Of a stretch of DNA of 36,241 bases, positions 32,934 through 36,241 are shown one piece after another. Each line of letters starts with the position of its first letter. Position 1 is the first letter of the stretch. The stretch spans positions 1 through 36,241 of IMG/VR virus record IMGVR_UViG_3300031251_000066. The stretch is one strand, 5' to 3'. A program made the translations under genes and the position numbers. The notes below the pieces were generated by a model. That model saw only the letters and a list, made by a program, of their open reading frames with translations, was not told the DNA's origin and made no database searches. Source of the DNA: a virus.

Positions 32934-33356
32934 TTAATTGTTTTGTTTAGTAATTAGAAAAGCATATCTTAATACAGTTATACCATCTCTACTGGGATGT
33001 GGATCATGTAATAGTTTATTATCTTTATATAAGACGGCATGATGAATATTTCCATTAAACCTAGGAGAAGGACCTCCTACTATAAATACACCATCAACAC
33101 CAGAACTCAAGGTTAATAAATCTGCCCATTCTCTTAAATCATTTTCTAATCCTTTAAAATAATAACTACCATCTAAATTATATCCAGCTTTATATATAAA
33201 TTTAGAAAATTCAGAAGCCCAATTATTTCCAAAATAACAAAAGTTAGGTATTTCTTTAATATCTATATCTAAGATACTAGCTAAACAAGCACTGAGGCAA
33301 TTACCTTTAATATTATTTTCTGGATCTGAGAATTCAGTTTGATCATAAAACTTCAT
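32934..33356 (-). CDS. Papain-fold cysteine peptidase-like protein, 140 aa
   Basis: The N-terminal NNIKGNCLSACLASILDIDI (Cys20 as nucleophile) and the C-terminal NIHHAVLYKDNKLLHDPHPS (His106, Asp118) form the C...H...D layout of papain-like peptidases. In phages this type of small protein shows a GDC..AC.ASIL.....PHF start and a HAV....g..vHDPHPS end. It would be a protease or peptidase-like hydrolase; the substrate is unknown. The gene sits between the beta' and beta genes, 4 nt after the beta' stop and 17 nt before the beta start. AAGGAA before its ATG overlaps the beta' stop, so expression is coupled to the polymerase genes. A role in processing the virion polymerase or head proteins is speculative. 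Confidence 0.7.
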   Translation of the reverse strand: MKFYDQTEFSDPENNIKGNCLSACLASILDIDIKEIPNFCYFGNNWASEFSKFIYKAGYNLDGSYYFKGLENDLREWADLLTLSSGVDGVFIVGGPSPRFNGNIHHAVLYKDNKLLHDPHPSRDGITVLRYAFLITKQNN

Positions 33357-33360
33357 AGAT

Positions 33361-33534
33361 TTATTCCTTTTCTAATAACCCTCTAGTCATTGAGTATAGT
33401 ACTAACGCTGCAATGTGATTATTACAACCATATTTTAAAACACCACCTATATCAGTATAGGCGCCTTTTGAATTTATATAATCTTTCGCTTCTTGAACAG
33501 CTTCTTCAGAAGTTACTATATTAAATGATACTTT
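33361..33534 (-). CDS. RNA polymerase beta'-like subunit, exon 2
   Basis: No start codon. The 57 codons plus stop read KVSFNIVTSEEAVQEAKDYI at the beginning and MTRGLLEKE at the end. Joined to exon 1 they give DNDGD-KVSFNIVTSEEAVQEAK, which aligns without a gap to [24 protein letters not shown] of bacterial beta'. Reading upstream beyond 33534 in this frame stays open only for a dozen codons that do not fit the family, then hits a stop, as expected for intron sequence. The beta' chain ends 57 residues past the catalytic motif, so the rest of beta' must be a separate gene, as in phiKZ-like phages. The cysteine peptidase-like gene follows after 4 nt. Confidence 0.85.
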   Translation of the reverse strand, partial: KVSFNIVTSEEAVQEAKDYINSKGAYTDIGGVLKYGCNNHIAALVLYSMTRGLLEKE

Positions 33535-33909
33535 CGATAGGTGTTCAACAGTAGTCGTTAATTACTGCCAGCGGCATTACCCGCATCTCTATATCTCTAT
33601 AGATGTCCAGATCATGTCTTTATCCATTAATATAACTCTATTATATCAATTAGGATACTTCCCATTTCTTCCCACTTGGGTTCTACTCGGTGGATAGCCG
33701 ATGATCGTTGAACTTTACCCATGTCAGATAATTATCTGATTTAGAGCCTTAGCTGCATAGTTGTCTCTATTCAATATTTTTCAAACCATCATATCTAATA
33801 ACTTTACTCTTTCGAGGATATTGTGGTATATTGACCTAACAAGGGTTTCTAGCAATTAAAGAAGAATCTACTTAGATATTACTATCTAGTAGGACTATTG
33901 TTATACCTA

Positions 33910-35310
33910 TTATTTATATTTGAAATGCCAATCAGATTGAATCATGATTCCATGTAAACATCTTTTAATTGCTTTTCTATTAACTTTAGTTAATTTCTCA
34001 GCAATTCTAATTGAATCACATTCATATTCATTTCCATTTTTATTAATAGCCAAAATGCACTTTGGTCTATTAATAGCCTCACTAAAATTAGTGCTCCATT
34101 TTTTATTTGTTTTATATCTGTACGCATATCCATTTGTTACAAATGTCTCACCATTAAATATGGTATGTTTTATTGTGTTTAGTTTTACATCAAGATACTT
34201 ACTAGCTTCAAACATACTGTTAAAGTTATATATCTTATTAGTAGATATCTCATATGCCTGTATAGGTTTCTTTGATACTTCATACGCTGGAATATCTTCA
34301 TATGTTAATTTTAAATTATTCCTACGGGCATATGAATCTAATATACTTCTTTTTTTAACAATTGTGTTTTTAAATCCAAAATGTTTAGCTACCTCAGGCA
34401 TACCATTAAAATATAATGAATTATTATCTTTATCTGTTACTGTAATTTTTAATCTAACATTTCGTTGAAGTCCAGTGTGTTTTGCATCAGGCCATAAAGT
34501 ATCATCATCTAATAGTTTAATTTGATACTTTGCATTTATAAGTCTATAAGTATTTAATCTAATAAAATCTTTATATGATTTATTAGATACTTTCATAAAC
34601 TCACATGCTTCTCTTAAACTACAAAATGTAGTAACTTCATTTGTTTCTACATTACGTATTTTACATGGGGTATTATCACTACGTAGCCCATTATCATAAG
34701 CATGATCCATATTTCCTTTATGATCAGTCCACTCTAAGTTACTACAGTGTGGGTTATGCTTATTACTATCTTTATGATTCACTAGGTAGTATTTTAAATG
34801 ATCTGGATTTTTTACCCACGCTAAGGCCACTAATCTGTGTAATAATAAATTTTTATATATACCTTTATCAGCTGCATATAACTTAATAGTAATATATCTA
34901 TTTGTTTCTTTGATGGATGGTACTAATACATTACATTCAGTATCAAAAACTTCACCACTTTGTGAAATAGCATAACGGGTATACTCCGGAATAATTCTAA
35001 AACCAGGTTTATACTCAAGCGGTCTACCATAAAACAACATGGTTTTATTTACTGAGTTAGAATAAATCCATTTATAAATATCTACAAAATAAATATTAAA
35101 CAAATCTTTTGCTTTAAGATCTACTTCAAAATGAGTAATTAATCTTAACCATTCTATTGTTACTGTTCTTTCTCTACCATACATTTCTAACGAAATGGCT
35201 GGTTCATTATTTAAAGATGTCAGCGTGCACGCTGACCCATCTTTCCTACGTACTTCTCCATTAATTGACATTTCATATAAATTGTTAGTCTTTGGTACTA
35301 TTTTAAACAT
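33910..35310 (-). CDS. Intron-encoded HNH homing endonuclease
   Basis: A 466-residue protein. An HNH domain spans about residues 155-210: LLLHRLVALAW (His158), NHKDSNKHNP (His179, Asp181, Asn186), NLEW (191-194) and NMDHAYDNG, the layout of HNH_3/I-HmuI-type enzymes. Before it, FRIIPEYTRYAISQSGEVFD (104-123) is NUMOD4-like. After it, CSLREACEFMKVSN, and PIQAYEISTNKIYNFNSMFE with EASKYLDVK (about 350-380), are NUMOD1-like DNA-binding helices, which are repeated. It would cut intronless copies of the beta' gene at the catalytic-motif codons so that repair copies the intron across. The start has AGGAA 7 nt upstream, partly buried in a hairpin. The ORF is intact. Confidence 0.92.
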   Translation of the reverse strand: MFKIVPKTNNLYEMSINGEVRRKDGSACTLTSLNNEPAISLEMYGRERTVTIEWLRLITHFEVDLKAKDLFNIYFVDIYKWIYSNSVNKTMLFYGRPLEYKPGFRIIPEYTRYAISQSGEVFDTECNVLVPSIKETNRYITIKLYAADKGIYKNLLLHRLVALAWVKNPDHLKYYLVNHKDSNKHNPHCSNLEWTDHKGNMDHAYDNGLRSDNTPCKIRNVETNEVTTFCSLREACEFMKVSNKSYKDFIRLNTYRLINAKYQIKLLDDDTLWPDAKHTGLQRNVRLKITVTDKDNNSLYFNGMPEVAKHFGFKNTIVKKRSILDSYARRNNLKLTYEDIPAYEVSKKPIQAYEISTNKIYNFNSMFEASKYLDVKLNTIKHTIFNGETFVTNGYAYRYKTNKKWSTNFSEAINRPKCILAINKNGNEYECDSIRIAEKLTKVNRKAIKRCLHGIMIQSDWHFKYK

Positions 35311-35319
35311 TGTATTATT

Positions 35320-35346
35320 CCTGTTATATTAGTTACATATAACAGG
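35320..35346 (-). promoter_or_regulatory. Hairpin masking endonuclease ribosome-binding site
   Basis: Arms CCTGTTATA / TATAACAGG with a 9-nt loop lie within the intron's 5' end. The AGG of the AGGAA ribosome-binding site for the HNH gene forms the last base pairs of the right arm. In the unspliced RNA this would limit endonuclease translation. T4 td is known to hide the I-TevI ribosome-binding site in a similar way, relieved by a late transcript starting inside the intron. The hairpin may also be intron P2. Confidence 0.65.
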
Positions 35347-35396
35347 CAATACAGATAAAATAATACATAAATACTGTAAGAATAACATATGTGTTT

Positions 35397-36241
35397 ATCT
35401 CCATCGTTATCAGCTCCCAAGCCATTATAGTGACTTGTATGCACTTGGAGTGATTCAAAAAATGGCTCACCAGTAATAGGCATATTAATAGCTTTATTTT
35501 CATTTTCTACTGGTTTCCACATTGAGTCTAATCTTTGTAAAGACTGAGATCTAGTTGTAGTTTTTAATACTATAAATGAAGGGTAAATACTACCCATAGT
35601 AAGAATTGGGTATCTGGTTACATAAGCTGCTACTTTCTTACTAGTTAAGTATGTAGATATGTAAAACATTTCAGTCCATGTAATTGGATGCACATTACTT
35701 CTACTTTTATCTCTAGGTAATTCATCTATATCATAAAAGACTTTAAAGTAATGATCATCTCTATATATTAGTGCAGCATACTCACCATCTATTAGAATTG
35801 GTTTATGTCTAGCATCTAATTTCTCATAACCATTTATTAAGTCTTCAATACCACTATCAGTACCCCATTTTTCTTTAATAAAACTAGATGGTGAGATTGT
35901 TTTTGCTTTTAGAGTTTTCTTATCTATCACTACAATATCATTGGGTAGGTTTTCTATAATGTTCATCATAGGTCCAGTTTTAACATTGTAAATAGATAAT
36001 GCACCTGTACCTTTTAAATATTGATGTAAACCACATGCAGAATCATTTATAGTAATGGCTTCTTCTGAACCTAATACTTTAGGTGCTGGGTCCATAGCAG
36101 TAATTACATTCCTAGTTCCACCATGTATATTTCTAGCTCCCCACTTAGATAATAAAAATCCTTTTTTACCAGTTAAGATAGATTCTATGTGTGTGTATAT
36201 CTCATTAAAGGCATTTTGTAGAGTCCATCGACTAGTGTCAT
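35397..36241 (-). CDS. RNA polymerase beta'-like subunit, exon 1 (partial at window edge)
   Basis: The frame is open from the right edge of the window to the intron, so the N-terminus lies beyond 36241. GKKGFLLSKWGARNIHGGTR and NVITAMDPAPKVLGSEEAIT match the GKRVDYSGRSVITVGP.L.L.QCGLP block of bacterial beta', and ITINDSACGLHQYLKG continues it. NGLGADNDGD matches the absolutely conserved NADFDGD, whose three Asp residues hold the catalytic Mg ions. Without splicing, translation would continue KHICYSYSIYVLF for about 32 hydrophobic residues and stop at 35298, an inactive product. With the beta-like gene and the peptidase-like gene it forms one leftward unit, corresponding to phiKZ gp180-gp178 by remembered gene order, hence probably the virion RNA polymerase. 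Confidence 0.88.

Larger units (their letters stand above)
33535..35396 (-). mobile_element. Group I intron (IA2-like) interrupting beta' catalytic motif
   Basis: The 1,862-nt element begins after the U of GAT (35397) and ends in G (33535), as group I introns do. The 3' 375 nt resemble the T4 td intron core: AACGATCAT (5' P7 strand, GATCAT at 33701-33706) pairs perfectly with ATGATC (33610-33615). Small P7.1/P7.2 hairpins and a P8-like stem (TATCC...GGATA) lie between, and GTAATTAACGACTACTGTTG near the end matches td's AAGATTAACGACCTTATCTG. A GAGACAACTATGCAGCTAAG stretch matches the td P4-P6/J region. A guide candidate ATTTTATCT (35353-35361) can pair with exon 1 end AGAT (P1) and with exon 2 start AAAGT (P10); the splice-site pair would be U-A instead of the usual U-G. 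The HNH gene is carried 5' of the core. Confidence 0.88.

Noticed and set aside
35298-35396. Beta' ending with a hydrophobic 32-residue tail (KHICYSYSIYVLF onward)
   Set aside because: It is read-through into the intron. The family sequence resumes exactly at 33534 when the intron is removed.
33361-35397. Frameshift or simple gene split instead of an intron at the beta' break
   Set aside because: Exon 2 has no start codon or ribosome-binding site, the joined sequence is gapless against beta', and a td-like core plus HNH gene fills the gap.
1-36241. tRNA genes, insertion sequences, integrase or lysogeny genes
   Set aside because: No cloverleaf with TTC-arm pattern, no transposase or integrase motif, and no terminal repeats were seen in the gene-free gaps.

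Overview
The window is a 36 kb piece of a large, AT-rich, tailed phage genome of the phiKZ-like (nucleus-forming, Chimalliviridae-type) jumbo phages. The grounds are a PhuZ-like tubulin/FtsZ GTPase (3299-4282), a phiKZ-type large terminase (8377-10542), a tail sheath and tail tube pair (16280-19222), a T4 gp21/phiKZ gp175-type prohead protease (24131-24883), and a two-gene multisubunit RNA polymerase locus: a beta-like subunit (28570-32916) and a beta'-like N-terminal subunit (33361-36241, running off the right edge). From memory of phiKZ, the order protease - small genes - beta - one small gene - beta' resembles the gp175-gp180 region that encodes virion RNA polymerase. No host genes are present and the host cannot be named.

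Layout. (i) 1-1650: a two-gene accessory cassette (DUF6745-type protein plus a small partner), visibly richer in G+C than the rest, behind a 26-codon leader ORF stitched from copies of two structural genes. (ii) 1800-4280: PhuZ and four small unknown genes, leftward. (iii) 4465-8144: a rightward virion-like gene, a truncated DUF2493 remnant, a 37-bp tandem-repeat array without a gene, then a rightward group with a small membrane protein and a family-2 glycosyltransferase. (iv) 8377-16080: terminase and three structural genes, leftward. (v) 16280-19222: sheath and tube, rightward. (vi) 19286-23559: small leftward unknown genes, including a DUF4326 C-terminal fragment. (vii) 23700-28515: protease and probable head/virion genes. 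(viii) 28570-36241: the RNA polymerase locus.

The most striking feature is a 1,862-nt group I intron with an HNH homing endonuclease. It splits the beta' gene exactly after the last Asp codon of its catalytic DNDGD motif (counterpart of NADFDGD). Joining GAT at 35397 to AAA at 33534 restores an ungapped alignment to bacterial beta'. A T4 td-like core (P7 pairing, P9-type 3' end) and a hairpin covering the endonuclease ribosome-binding site support it.

Regulation is partly visible. Six copies of a ~30-nt element (5' half ATTCnAA, spacer, TTTGAATA-like block, TATATTAT core) lie on the minus strand. Four sit 60-67 nt upstream of a gene start (cassette, PhuZ, terminase operon, 23.5-kb operon), one 44 nt upstream (22.0-kb operon), and one points into the repeat array. 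They look like promoters for a phage RNA polymerase. Transcription units are separated by long perfect palindromes, mostly 32-40 bp, that look like bidirectional terminators. I saw no tRNA genes, insertion sequences or CRISPR arrays.
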